DNA of 64,000 bases from Schaedlerella glycyrrhizinilytica_A (GTDB lineage Bacteria > Bacillota > Clostridia > Lachnospirales > Lachnospiraceae). A model generated the notes under the pieces. The model ran no database searches. It saw only the letters and a program-made list of their open reading frames with translations, and was not told the DNA's origin. The stretch lies in assembly GCF_042852765.1 (NCBI RefSeq), contig NZ_AP031414.1. One strand, 5' to 3'. Every line of letters starts with the position of its first letter. The first letter of the stretch is position 1. Made by a program: the position numbers and the translations under genes. This document shows, piece after piece, positions 8,447 through 16,844 of the stretch.

Positions 8447-9142
8447 TTAATTCTGTCCGTAATATGCATTTTCCCCATGTTTTCTGAAATAATGCTTATC
8501 CTGCAATTCCTGCGGAGCCGGTTTGTTTGCCGGATTGAGCCATTCGCAGCGCGCCGCCATCTTCGCCACTTCTTCCAGCACTACCGCGTTGTGTACAGCC
8601 TCATTTGCGTCTTTTCCCCATGTAAACGGTCCGTGATTTTTACAAAGCACTGCCGGAACTGCAATATAATCTTTTTTGCGCGCCTCAAACTCATCGGCGA
8701 TCAGTACACCGGTATTCAATTCATACGCTTCCTCGATCTCTTCTTTTGTCAGATTTCGTACACAAGGAACCTCACCGTAAATATAATCTGCGTGGGTTGT
8801 TCCATAGCATGGAATGTCTCTTCCCGCCTGTGCCCAGCTCGTCGCCCACTCGGAATGAGTATGCACGATACCGCCGATCTTCGGGAAACGGTTGTAAAGC
8901 ACCACATGGGTCGGCGTATCGGAAGACGGATTATATCTTCCCTCTACTTTATTGCCGCTCAGATCTACAACTACCATATCTTCCGGCGTCAGTTTGTCGT
9001 ATTCTACACCGCTTGGCTTAATGACAAACAGTCCCGACTCCCGGTCGATTCCGCTGACATTTCCCCATGTAAACGTAACAAGTCCATGTTTTGGAAGCAG
9101 CATATTTGCCTCATATACTTCTTTTTTTAATTGTTCCAGCAT
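8447..9142 (-). CDS. araD: L-ribulose-5-phosphate 4-epimerase
   Basis: 231 residues, the same length as Escherichia coli AraD. Class II aldolase fold; zinc ligands His94 and His96 (GIVHTHSEW) and His170 (CKNHGPF), with Asp75, Asp119 and Tyr228 at the catalytic positions, each one residue before the E. coli numbering. Converts L-ribulose-5-phosphate to D-xylulose-5-phosphate in the cytoplasm. It follows the FGGY kinase gene by 92 bp on the same strand, forming a kinase-epimerase pair for L-arabinose/L-ribulose use; no araA isomerase is seen in the window. Confidence 0.95.
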   Translation of the reverse strand: MLEQLKKEVYEANMLLPKHGLVTFTWGNVSGIDRESGLFVIKPSGVEYDKLTPEDMVVVDLSGNKVEGRYNPSSDTPTHVVLYNRFPKIGGIVHTHSEWATSWAQAGRDIPCYGTTHADYIYGEVPCVRNLTKEEIEEAYELNTGVLIADEFEARKKDYIAVPAVLCKNHGPFTWGKDANEAVHNAVVLEEVAKMAARCEWLNPANKPAPQELQDKHYFRKHGENAYYGQN

Positions 9143-9234
9143 CGCGATAATCTCCTTTTCCTATTGCTTTTATTTTCTGTTCGTTTGTTTTGTCCGATCA
9201 CAGTTCTGCTTTGCAGACCATATCATTTTTCAGG

Positions 9235-10833
9235 TTACATCATATCCACGGCGGCACGTTCGATCGCAAGACCGGCTTTATACAGCTGCATGAATTTCTC
9301 AAATCCTGCCGCATCTGCCGGATCCGGCTCCATACGCGCTCCCTCTTCTCCGCCAAACACATGCGCTGCAAGATAATCCGTCAGGGATTCCTCTGCTTTT
9401 TTATTCTTCATATAGGACGCAAGCAATGCAATTCCCCACGCGCCGCCCTCTCCTGCGGTCTCCATCACATAAACCGGCGTATCGATCGCCCCTGCCAGAA
9501 TCTTCTGTCCCACGCCTTTTGTCTTGAACAGACCACCGTGACCAAGCATCTTATCCAGTTCCACATGTTCCTGTTTCGTCAGGATATCCATACCGGTCTT
9601 CAATGCGCCCAGCGATGTACTAAGATGCACACGCATGAAGTTTGCAAGATCAAACTTACTGTCCGGCGTTCTCACAAACAGCGGTCTTCCCTCTTCAAAT
9701 CCCGTAATATGCTCTCCCGAAAAATAGTTATATGCGAGAAGTCCTCCACAGTCTTTATCGCCCTCCAGCGCTTTATTGTACAGTGTTCCGTATAACGTAT
9801 CCATATCCACTTTCGCGCCGAATGCTTCCAGACATTCTTTAAACAATCCTACCCACGCATTCAAATCCGACGTACAGTTATTACAGTGAACCATCGCCAC
9901 CGGATCGCCCGCCGGCGTTGTCACCATATCGATCTGCGCATAAGGCTTTGACAACGGCTGTTCCAGTACCGCCATTGCAAATACGCTCGTTCCGGCAGAT
10001 ACATTTCCCGTGCGCACCGCCACACTGTTGGTCGCTGCCATTCCGGTTCCCGCGTCTCCCTCCGGAGGGCACATCGGGATTCCCGCGCACAGATCTCCGT
10101 CCGGATCCAGAAGAGCTGCTCCCTCTTCTGTCAAAGCACCGGCATCCTCTCCTGCCACGAGCACTTCCGGGAGGATCTCTTTTAGCTTCCACGAAAAGCC
10201 TTTCTCCGCTGTCAACGCATCAAACTGTTCCAGCATCCGTGCGTCCCATGTATGTACCGAAGAATCGATTGGGAACATTCCTGCCGCTTCCCCGATTCCC
10301 ATGACTTTTTTCCCGGTCATCTTCCAATGGATATAACCTGCCAGTGTCGTAAGGAAACGGATCTCTCCCACATGCTCTTCGCCATTTAAGATCGCCTGAT
10401 ACAAATGCGCAACGCTCCAACGCTGCGGAATATTGAACCGGAACAACTCGGAAAGCTTTTCGGATGCCGGTCCGGTGATCGTATTTCTCCATGTACGGAA
10501 TTCCGCAAGCTGCCTGCCCTCTCCGTCAAACGGAAGATAACCGTGCATCATTCCGCTGAAACCGATCGCCCCCAACGTCGTCAATGTCTCTCCGTATAAT
10601 TCTCTCACATTCTGTTTCAGATCTGCATAACATGCCTGAAGTCCGCTCCAGATATCCTCCATCGTATATGTCCAGATCTGGTTTACAAGACGGTTTTCCC
10701 AGTCATGGCTTCCGGATGCAACCGGCACGTTCTCCTCGCCTATAAGAACTGCTTTGATCCGGGTCGATCCGAACTCGATCCCCAGTATGCATTGTCCATT
10801 TTTGATCGCTGTTATTGTCTTCTCCTTGTCCAT
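9235..10833 (-). CDS. FGGY carbohydrate kinase, probable ribulokinase
   Basis: 532 residues. N-terminal ATPase domain starts ILGIEFGSTRIKAVLIG (about 16-32); the substrate loop GFSGMMHG (about 91-98) and the C-terminal nucleotide-binding segment ETAGEGGAWGIALLA are present. Adjacent araD makes L-ribulose the most likely sugar, and clostridia are known to use a ribulokinase (AraK) that differs from E. coli AraB, so the symbol is left open. A short hairpin (CCCGA...TCGGG, 10863-10883) lies in its leader between a TATACT -10 box and the ATG. It is divergent from the siroheme reductase gene. Confidence 0.85.
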   Translation of the reverse strand: MDKEKTITAIKNGQCILGIEFGSTRIKAVLIGEENVPVASGSHDWENRLVNQIWTYTMEDIWSGLQACYADLKQNVRELYGETLTTLGAIGFSGMMHGYLPFDGEGRQLAEFRTWRNTITGPASEKLSELFRFNIPQRWSVAHLYQAILNGEEHVGEIRFLTTLAGYIHWKMTGKKVMGIGEAAGMFPIDSSVHTWDARMLEQFDALTAEKGFSWKLKEILPEVLVAGEDAGALTEEGAALLDPDGDLCAGIPMCPPEGDAGTGMAATNSVAVRTGNVSAGTSVFAMAVLEQPLSKPYAQIDMVTTPAGDPVAMVHCNNCTSDLNAWVGLFKECLEAFGAKVDMDTLYGTLYNKALEGDKDCGGLLAYNYFSGEHITGFEEGRPLFVRTPDSKFDLANFMRVHLSTSLGALKTGMDILTKQEHVELDKMLGHGGLFKTKGVGQKILAGAIDTPVYVMETAGEGGAWGIALLASYMKNKKAEESLTDYLAAHVFGGEEGARMEPDPADAAGFEKFMQLYKAGLAIERAAVDMM

Positions 10834-10861
10834 ATATGGATCTCCTTTCGCCCCTTTTTAT

Positions 10862-10884
10862 CTGCCCGACGGAATCCCGTTCGG
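10862..10884. other. Hairpin in leader of FGGY kinase gene
   Basis: Inverted repeat CCCGA...TCGGG with further pairing inside, located between the probable -10 (TATACT on the minus strand, near 10906) and the start codon of the kinase. Its role, operator or RNA structure, is not known. Confidence 0.3.
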
Positions 10885-11036
10885 GTTATTTGCACTTGTC
10901 TTAAAGTATACCGCAAAATCCTTAGTTTAGGAAGCAGAAAATCTTTTTTGACGCCTTGCTTTTTCCCGATTGATTCCATATACTGTCTTTGTATACAGTG
11001 TCCTACAAAATACATCGAAACGAAAGGATGATAAGA

Positions 11037-12599
11037 ATGATCAACCAAGAATCTATTGACAAGTTCCGTCTGGAACTTCCGGTATTTGAAAAAAATATCC
11101 GTGCATTTGAAGCCGGAGAGATCGACCGCAATACGCTCAAAGGCATCACCGGCGGTTTCGGAAGCTATGCACAGAAAGAGGGCGGCTACATGCTGCGTCT
11201 GCGCCTCCCGGGCGGTCGGGTTTCCAAAGATACCCTGAAATTTATTGTTGATAAAATAAAGGAACATCAGATCGATCTGCTGAAGCTGACCACATGCCAG
11301 ACGATCCAGCTTCACAATTTATCCGCCGATTCTGTCATCACATTGATCCGTGATGCACTGGATTTCGGGATCTTCACAAAAGGCGGAGGCGGTGATAATC
11401 CGCGAAACGTCATGGTTTCCCCACTCAGCGGTATCGAACCGGGCGAGTTTTTTGACGTGTATCCTTATGCGAAAGCCGCAGGCGAATATCTGATCGACCG
11501 TATGCCGTCTCTTCATATGCCACGAAAATTAAAAGTCGGATTTTCCAACTCACCGGAAAATGAGGTACATGCAACGTTCCGCGATCTTGGATTTGTCGCA
11601 AGAGAAAACGGTACATTTTCTGTATACTGTGCCGGCGGTCTCGGACCGAATCCAAAACTCGGCGTTCATATCGCTGACGGTGTCTGCCCGGATGAAGTCT
11701 CCCTTTATGTCAGCGCAATGATCCGCCTGTTCACCACATACGGCAATTATGATTCCCGTGCAAAAGCCCGCACACGCTACTTGCAGGATACGTTAGGAGA
11801 AGAAGCTCTGCGCAGTCACTTCCTTGCATTTCTCGAAGAAGCACGGAAAGAAGAAACACCGTGGCCGATCGAACCGATCGCGACCATCACCAAATCCGGA
11901 TGCGGCAGCCTTTCCGAAGACCTCGCTTTAAACCGCCGCGTGAAAGCCCAGAAACAGGACGGACTTTACACCGTTTCCTATCACCCGGTCGGAGGAAGAC
12001 TGACTGCGGAAAAACCGGCAGAACTCTTCCAAGCGATCCAGAACCTGGAGGCAGTGGAGCTTCGCCTTTCACCGGACGGAACCATTTATATCATTAACCT
12101 GACTGCCGATGAAGTTCCCGCTGTTTTAAATGTAACCTCCGACGGAGCGCAGAATCTGTTTGAGACAAGTGTCTGCTGCATCGCTTCTCCGATCTGCCAG
12201 CATGGGCTGCGGAATTCTTATCAGCTTTTGACTGCCTGTGTGGAGAGATTGAGAAAAGAACAGTTTGCAGACGGCGTACTTCCGCAAATGCATATCTCCG
12301 GATGCCCATCCAGCTGCGGAACACATCAAGCCGGTGCGATCGGTTTTGCCGGACACTCCAAAAAAGTAAACGGCAAAATGGAGTCCGCTTTTAAATTATT
12401 CGTCAACGGATGCGCCAATGCTTCCGAACTTCGACTCGGCACCGATGCCGCGGTCATCTTGGAAACTGTGATACCAGAATTTCTTGCCGCCCTCGGTCGG
12501 AAAATCTCTGCTGACGGAAGCACATTTGCCGAGTGGTACCCGACGCATCCGGAAGAATTTATCGCCTTGGCGAATGAATATGCAGACAAATCCGAGTAA
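11037..12599 (+). CDS. Siroheme-dependent nitrite/sulfite reductase
   Basis: 520 residues from 11037, chosen because GAAAGG lies 9 bp upstream; in-frame ATGs at 10989 and 11028 fit less well. Two ferredoxin-like half-domains and two catalytic domains are visible. The siroheme/[4Fe-4S] signature is complete: C-x5-C in CCIASPIC and C-x3-C in SGCPSSCGTHQ, about 40 residues later. The protein reduces sulfite or nitrite with six electrons in the cytoplasm; sequence alone does not separate the two. No asrAB or nirD partner is nearby, so it may be a stand-alone ferredoxin-dependent enzyme for sulfite assimilation or detoxification. The cysteine desulfidase gene follows in convergent orientation, a loose sulfur theme. 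Confidence 0.88.
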   Translation: MINQESIDKFRLELPVFEKNIRAFEAGEIDRNTLKGITGGFGSYAQKEGGYMLRLRLPGGRVSKDTLKFIVDKIKEHQIDLLKLTTCQTIQLHNLSADSVITLIRDALDFGIFTKGGGGDNPRNVMVSPLSGIEPGEFFDVYPYAKAAGEYLIDRMPSLHMPRKLKVGFSNSPENEVHATFRDLGFVARENGTFSVYCAGGLGPNPKLGVHIADGVCPDEVSLYVSAMIRLFTTYGNYDSRAKARTRYLQDTLGEEALRSHFLAFLEEARKEETPWPIEPIATITKSGCGSLSEDLALNRRVKAQKQDGLYTVSYHPVGGRLTAEKPAELFQAIQNLEAVELRLSPDGTIYIINLTADEVPAVLNVTSDGAQNLFETSVCCIASPICQHGLRNSYQLLTACVERLRKEQFADGVLPQMHISGCPSSCGTHQAGAIGFAGHSKKVNGKMESAFKLFVNGCANASELRLGTDAAVILETVIPEFLAALGRKISADGSTFAEWYPTHPEEFIALANEYADKSE

Positions 12600-12649
12600 T
12601 TATTTTATTTCTTAGTGTTTATTTTTATATCTTTTATTGTAAAAATATG

Positions 12650-12700
12650 GCGTAACCGGGTAGGAAACTTTTTTATTTCCCGCTCGGTTACGCTTCTTCT
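12650..12700 (+). terminator. Intrinsic terminator after siroheme reductase gene
   Basis: Arms GCGTAACCGGGTAGGAAA and TTCCCGCTCGGTTACGC pair around a T-rich loop and are followed by CTTCTTCTGCTTCTGCTTTT. It stands between convergent genes and may serve both. Confidence 0.6.
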
Positions 12701-12738
12701 GCTTCTGCTTTTCTCCGTTGTTCTCTCCGGCATCCTAT

Positions 12739-14016
12739 TTAACGGAGCATGATCTGAATGATTTCCTTGTCTGTCTGTGCCATTCCCTCTCTCGCCAGAT
12801 CTCCCACATTCATGATCGTTTTCTCCACGCCCTTTGTCACGATTCCGTCTCCGCCTACAAACTGGCTTCCCTGTCGGTACATCTCCATCCCAAGCAGTCC
12901 CGCTCCGACCGCCGATGCGATCTTAGCCGCGCAGCTCGCTTTCGCACCGTCGCAGACCATTCCGGAATTGATCGCAAGTGCATTGACAACCGTATGTGCG
13001 ATCTCTTTGTATCCGCCCCCGTAAAGATAGGTGATTCCTGCCGCCGCTCCGCAGCCTGCACTGGTCGCACCGCAATAGGCGGACAGACATCCAATGCCTG
13101 TCTTTAAATGGATCGCGATCAGATTTCCGATCACCAACGCCCGATATAATTGTTCTTTTGAAGCATGTAATTCTTCCGCATATACAATGATCGGCAAGGA
13201 CACTGTGATTCCCTGATTTCCGCTTCCGGAATTGATCACGACCGGAAGTTCACATCCGCTCATCCTCGCGTCCGAACCTGCTGCCGCCCATGCTTTCGCC
13301 CGGTTTCCGACCGAATTGCCATATGCTGTCAACAAAACATTTCCTATGTTTGCCCCATATTTCCCACGCAGTCCCTCTTCCGCAATTGCTGTATTATATG
13401 TGATCTGCCGTTCCAGTACTTCCGTCACATCTTCCAGTTCCACCTCCTCAGCAAATAGAACGATCTTCTCTACCTCCAACAAACTATGATCCGTCTTGTG
13501 CACCGCTTCATCCGGAGCTTCCGAGAGCATACTGCTCTCATACAGAATTTCTTCATTCCGTCTGACGAGAACTACATTCGTATGACCATCCACGATTTTC
13601 ACCTGTACACGCCGTCCGTCTTTTTCTGCGCGCAGATCGATCTCAAAAACACGTTCCGTTTCCGCCTGCGCCACCGTAATCTCCGTCTGTTCCAGATAAG
13701 CCTTGATCTGTTTGATTTGTTCTTCCGTTACGTCCGCGATCACTTCCAGTTCCCGCTGTTGATCTCCCGCAACCAGCCCTGCCGCCACCGCCGCTTCGAT
13801 TCCATGCAGTCCGCCGGTATGCGGAACGATCACACTTTTCACATTTTTAATGATATTTCCACTGACATGGATCTCCACATGTTCCGGGAGCATCCCCAAT
13901 GCTGCTCTCGCAATGGACGCCGCATAAGCGATCGCGATCGGTTCGGTGCATCCCATCGCCGGGATCAATTCCTCCTCTAAAATATGAACATATGTATTAT
14001 AAAGTTCCCTGTTCAT
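12739..14016 (-). CDS. L-cysteine desulfidase / UPF0597 family protein
   Basis: 425 residues. The N-terminal AMGCTEPIA motif gives Cys23, and further conserved cysteines occur in GCLSAYCGATSAGCG and MVCDGAKASC, matching the cysteines that hold the [4Fe-4S] cluster of archaeal L-cysteine desulfidase and the bacterial CyuA/YhaM proteins. The reaction is L-cysteine to pyruvate, sulfide and ammonia in the cytoplasm. The family is also related to serine dehydratase alpha chains, so serine is an alternative substrate. The start at 14016 follows AAAGGAAATGG on the minus strand. The DUF6483-like gene lies 33 bp upstream and may share a transcript. Confidence 0.88.
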   Translation of the reverse strand: MNRELYNTYVHILEEELIPAMGCTEPIAIAYAASIARAALGMLPEHVEIHVSGNIIKNVKSVIVPHTGGLHGIEAAVAAGLVAGDQQRELEVIADVTEEQIKQIKAYLEQTEITVAQAETERVFEIDLRAEKDGRRVQVKIVDGHTNVVLVRRNEEILYESSMLSEAPDEAVHKTDHSLLEVEKIVLFAEEVELEDVTEVLERQITYNTAIAEEGLRGKYGANIGNVLLTAYGNSVGNRAKAWAAAGSDARMSGCELPVVINSGSGNQGITVSLPIIVYAEELHASKEQLYRALVIGNLIAIHLKTGIGCLSAYCGATSAGCGAAAGITYLYGGGYKEIAHTVVNALAINSGMVCDGAKASCAAKIASAVGAGLLGMEMYRQGSQFVGGDGIVTKGVEKTIMNVGDLAREGMAQTDKEIIQIMLR

Positions 14017-14049
14017 TCTCCATTTCCTTTCCTCTTTTGTGTATCCTTA

Positions 14050-14445
14050 TTATATTCCGCTCTCGATCAGAGAAAGGATTTCCTGATATCCTGATCTTTC
14101 AAACAACTGTTTGAAGCCAAAGAGCACCTCCTCTTTTGAATATTGATGTGCTTCCAAAAATGAATCCTCTTTCTCGCTTAAATACAGATAAAACAGCGCA
14201 GCCCCCATCACCTCTTCCTTGTCCGCATAATCGATCTTTTCCAAAAGCAGATTTTCCGCCTCATTGATCTGCCCGGCATCGATCATTTCCCACAGATCAT
14301 TCAGCGCTTTTCCTGACACTCTGTATTTATTCGCCTTTTCCATTTCCACGGAAACATAAGTTTTATCGAATGCCAAGGAAAATATCACTCTTGCCATTTC
14401 TTTTATCATACGCATCACATAATCTTTCTCATCCGAGTATATCAT
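14050..14445 (-). CDS. Hypothetical protein, DUF6483-like
   Basis: 131 residues, all-helical in appearance (MIYSDEKDYVMRMIKEM at the N-terminus), no signal peptide or membrane segment. Start set at 14445 because AGGGAGG lies 5 bp before it; the ATG at 14460 overlaps that ribosome site and is unlikely. It resembles small proteins of unknown function common in Lachnospiraceae (DUF6483, from memory). No function can be given. Confidence 0.7.
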   Translation of the reverse strand: MIYSDEKDYVMRMIKEMARVIFSLAFDKTYVSVEMEKANKYRVSGKALNDLWEMIDAGQINEAENLLLEKIDYADKEEVMGAALFYLYLSEKEDSFLEAHQYSKEEVLFGFKQLFERSGYQEILSLIESGI

Positions 14446-14475
14446 AAGAACCTCCCTCATGAATTAAAAATGAAA

Positions 14476-14523
14476 GAATACTTCGAAATCCGACTGCTCA
14501 TCTCATCAAATTCCGAAGTATTC
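14476..14523. repeat. Inverted repeat upstream of the DUF6483-like gene
   Basis: GAATACTTCG (about 14476-14485) pairs with CGAAGTATTC (about 14514-14523). It sits between the DUF6483-like and C39 peptidase genes. The following bases are not T-rich, so it could be a terminator remnant or an operator. Confidence 0.35.
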
Positions 14524-14652
14524 CGCTTACGCTTGGATCTCTTTCCGCCTATATTATCTCTATTTCCTGTATTATAACAGCTGCGATTGTGGATTGTCCA
14601 CCCTGATTCGCAAAAGAAGTTTTCTATAAAAGAAGTATATCAGCGTACCTCA

Positions 14653-15525
14653 CTAAAATAAATCATATACCCATAAGTTCTGAATCTGGGATTCTAACCT
14701 CTCATATTCCCAACGTTTTTCACTTTTCTCCTTACTGTTCGGATCATTCACTATGATTTTTCCGTCTTCCACTCCCGTCAATACAATGAAATGTCCTGTC
14801 GTCGTAAAATCTCCTGCCCCCATACTGCATATGATAGGCTGTCCATTTTCAAGCGCAGTAAAGACCGTATTTTCACTTAAAGCCATTTCTTCTCCATAGA
14901 TACCATATTGCTGTACGCCCTCTGTCATAAACTGCCAGCTTGTCCCGACTCCATCTTCATAATATCCCTGTTCAGCTGCAGACTGTGCCACCCGATATGG
15001 GGTGATCGAATCGTCCCCTGTCAGACCGGAAGCCACCATCGCAACCGCTGTCGGTCCACAACCGTTTACTGCGATCATATTGTCAACATAAATGCCGTAT
15101 CCCCACCGTTCATCCCATTGCAGAAGCAGAGGAATTTTCCCGTTTTCCAAAGTTCCCACAGAGTCCGCCGGAGGATCGTCCTTTTTTTCATTGTAATGCT
15201 TTACAAATCCGATCGTTTCCGGGTTCTTCTTCAGAAGATTTTTTAATTCCTCTGTATATTCATCGGATACATCCATTTCCCGAAGCATTTTTTCTGCCTG
15301 AAATTTGCGGATCTGATTTTGTATAAATGCCCCGGAACCTGCTCCCTCTCCCCTCGTCTCTCTTATCGCCCAAAGAGCACATATGGCACATAAAACAATC
15401 GCAAGCGCGACTGTTGATAAAAATATCAATTTCATCCGCTTTTTTCTCTTCCTGATCCTGCATGCTCTTTGCCGCGCCTTTTGCCGTTCCCTTTTTCTTC
15501 TTTCCTCGTACAGATTTCTTTGCAT
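14653..15525 (-). CDS. Membrane-anchored C39-like cysteine peptidase
   Basis: 290 residues. A very basic cytoplasmic start (residues 1-31, rich in Arg and Lys) is followed by one membrane helix (about 32-54), a helical stalk (about 65-120), and a papain-like C39 domain outside the cell. The catalytic set is visible: Cys156 in NGCGPTAVAM, His245 in TGHFIVLTG and Asn260-Asp261 in IIVNDPN. Peptidases of this group cleave secreted peptides or cell-surface material; no bacteriocin or transporter gene is near, so the substrate is unknown. Confidence 0.82.
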   Translation of the reverse strand: MQRNLYEERRKRERQKARQRACRIRKRKKRMKLIFLSTVALAIVLCAICALWAIRETRGEGAGSGAFIQNQIRKFQAEKMLREMDVSDEYTEELKNLLKKNPETIGFVKHYNEKKDDPPADSVGTLENGKIPLLLQWDERWGYGIYVDNMIAVNGCGPTAVAMVASGLTGDDSITPYRVAQSAAEQGYYEDGVGTSWQFMTEGVQQYGIYGEEMALSENTVFTALENGQPIICSMGAGDFTTTGHFIVLTGVEDGKIIVNDPNSKEKSEKRWEYERLESQIQNLWVYDLF

Positions 15526-15636
15526 TTTTGTATTCCTCTTGCTCTCATCCGATCTTACATCATGAATTTCAAGAAGAAGTATACAAAGAAACTGCTCGTT
15601 TTTCTTTAAAGAAAATCTTAAGACTTCCTTATTTTC

Positions 15637-16821
15637 TCAGCGAGAAAACAAGGCTAACAGTCTCTTTGCCGCTTCTTTCGTATCTTCGGGTGATCCAAAC
15701 GTCGAAAAACGGAAATACCCTTCTCCACATTCGCCAAATCCGGCTCCCGGCGTACCTACAACCTGGATTTCATTCAATAAATAGTCAAAAAATTCCCAGC
15801 TTCCCATTCCCTCCGGACATTTCATCCATATATATGGAGCATTTTTTCCTCCGGTATACCAAATTCCCAGCTTATCCAACACTTCCATCAACACATGCGC
15901 ATTCTTTTTATATATCCGGATATTGGAATGGATCTGCTTTTGTCCTTCCTCTGTAAATACTGCTGCCCCGCCTTTTTGAATAATATAAGACACGCCGTTT
16001 GTCTTCGTTGTACGATTCCGCACCCACATTTCATTTAAGTTCATTCCATTACGCTGAAGTTCTTTTGGAATCACCGTGTACCCAAGCCTTGTTCCTGTAA
16101 ATCCGGCTGTTTTGGATAAAGAACAAATTTCGATGGCGCACGTTTTTGCACCTTCTAATTCAAAAATACTATGAGGAAGATCTTCCTCAATAAAAGCTTC
16201 GTACGCTGCATCAAAAAGGATCACCGATCCATTTTCATTGGCAAAATCAACCCATTTTTGCAGCTGCTCATAAGAAAAAACAGCTCCTGTCGGATTATTC
16301 GGCGAACAAATATAAAGGATATCTGCCTTGTCATCTTCTCCCGGATCCGGTAAAAATCCGTTTTCTTTTCCGGAAGTCAAATGAATGATTTCCCTGCCTG
16401 CCATCGTATTGGCATCCACATAAGCCGGATATGCCGGTTCTATCACAAGCGCAGAATTTTTCCGGTCAAACAAATCTAAAAGATCCCCGAGTTCATCACT
16501 TGCTCCGCTTGATACAAACACTTCATCCGCAGACAGTCGAATCCCGTTTCTCTTATAGTATTCCGTTATTGCCTCTCGCAAAAACAATGCCCCACATTCC
16601 GGCATATAGCCATGAAAGCTCTCTTTTTCCGCCTGTTCGTTTACTGCCTCATGAAGCGCCCGGATCACCGCGTCACATAATGGAAGTGATACATCTCCGA
16701 TTCCCATCCTTAAAAGCGTTTGTTCCGGATGAAGTTCTAAATATTTTTTTGTCTTTTGTGCAATATTATAAAAAAGATACGACTCTTTTAATTGATCATA
16801 ATACATATTGGGTTTCAACAT
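15637..16821 (-). CDS. dapL: LL-diaminopimelate aminotransferase
   Basis: 394 residues from the start at 16821, which has GGAGG 8 bp upstream; the ATG at 16836 overlaps that ribosome site. Class I/II PLP enzyme: SPNNPTGAV, FDAAYEAFI and the Schiff-base lysine in SLSKTAGFTGTRLGY. The sequence order 'SYLFYNIAQK...MGIGDVSLPL...FHGYMPECGA' is typical of DapL, which makes LL-diaminopimelate from tetrahydrodipicolinate using glutamate as amino donor (lysine and peptidoglycan synthesis). It closes the minus-strand nitrogen operon 23 bp after carB and is the only enzyme there that uses glutamate rather than glutamine. Confidence 0.93.
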   Translation of the reverse strand: MLKPNMYYDQLKESYLFYNIAQKTKKYLELHPEQTLLRMGIGDVSLPLCDAVIRALHEAVNEQAEKESFHGYMPECGALFLREAITEYYKRNGIRLSADEVFVSSGASDELGDLLDLFDRKNSALVIEPAYPAYVDANTMAGREIIHLTSGKENGFLPDPGEDDKADILYICSPNNPTGAVFSYEQLQKWVDFANENGSVILFDAAYEAFIEEDLPHSIFELEGAKTCAIEICSLSKTAGFTGTRLGYTVIPKELQRNGMNLNEMWVRNRTTKTNGVSYIIQKGGAAVFTEEGQKQIHSNIRIYKKNAHVLMEVLDKLGIWYTGGKNAPYIWMKCPEGMGSWEFFDYLLNEIQVVGTPGAGFGECGEGYFRFSTFGSPEDTKEAAKRLLALFSR

Positions 16822-16844
16822 TTCATTTTCCTCCATATAATTTA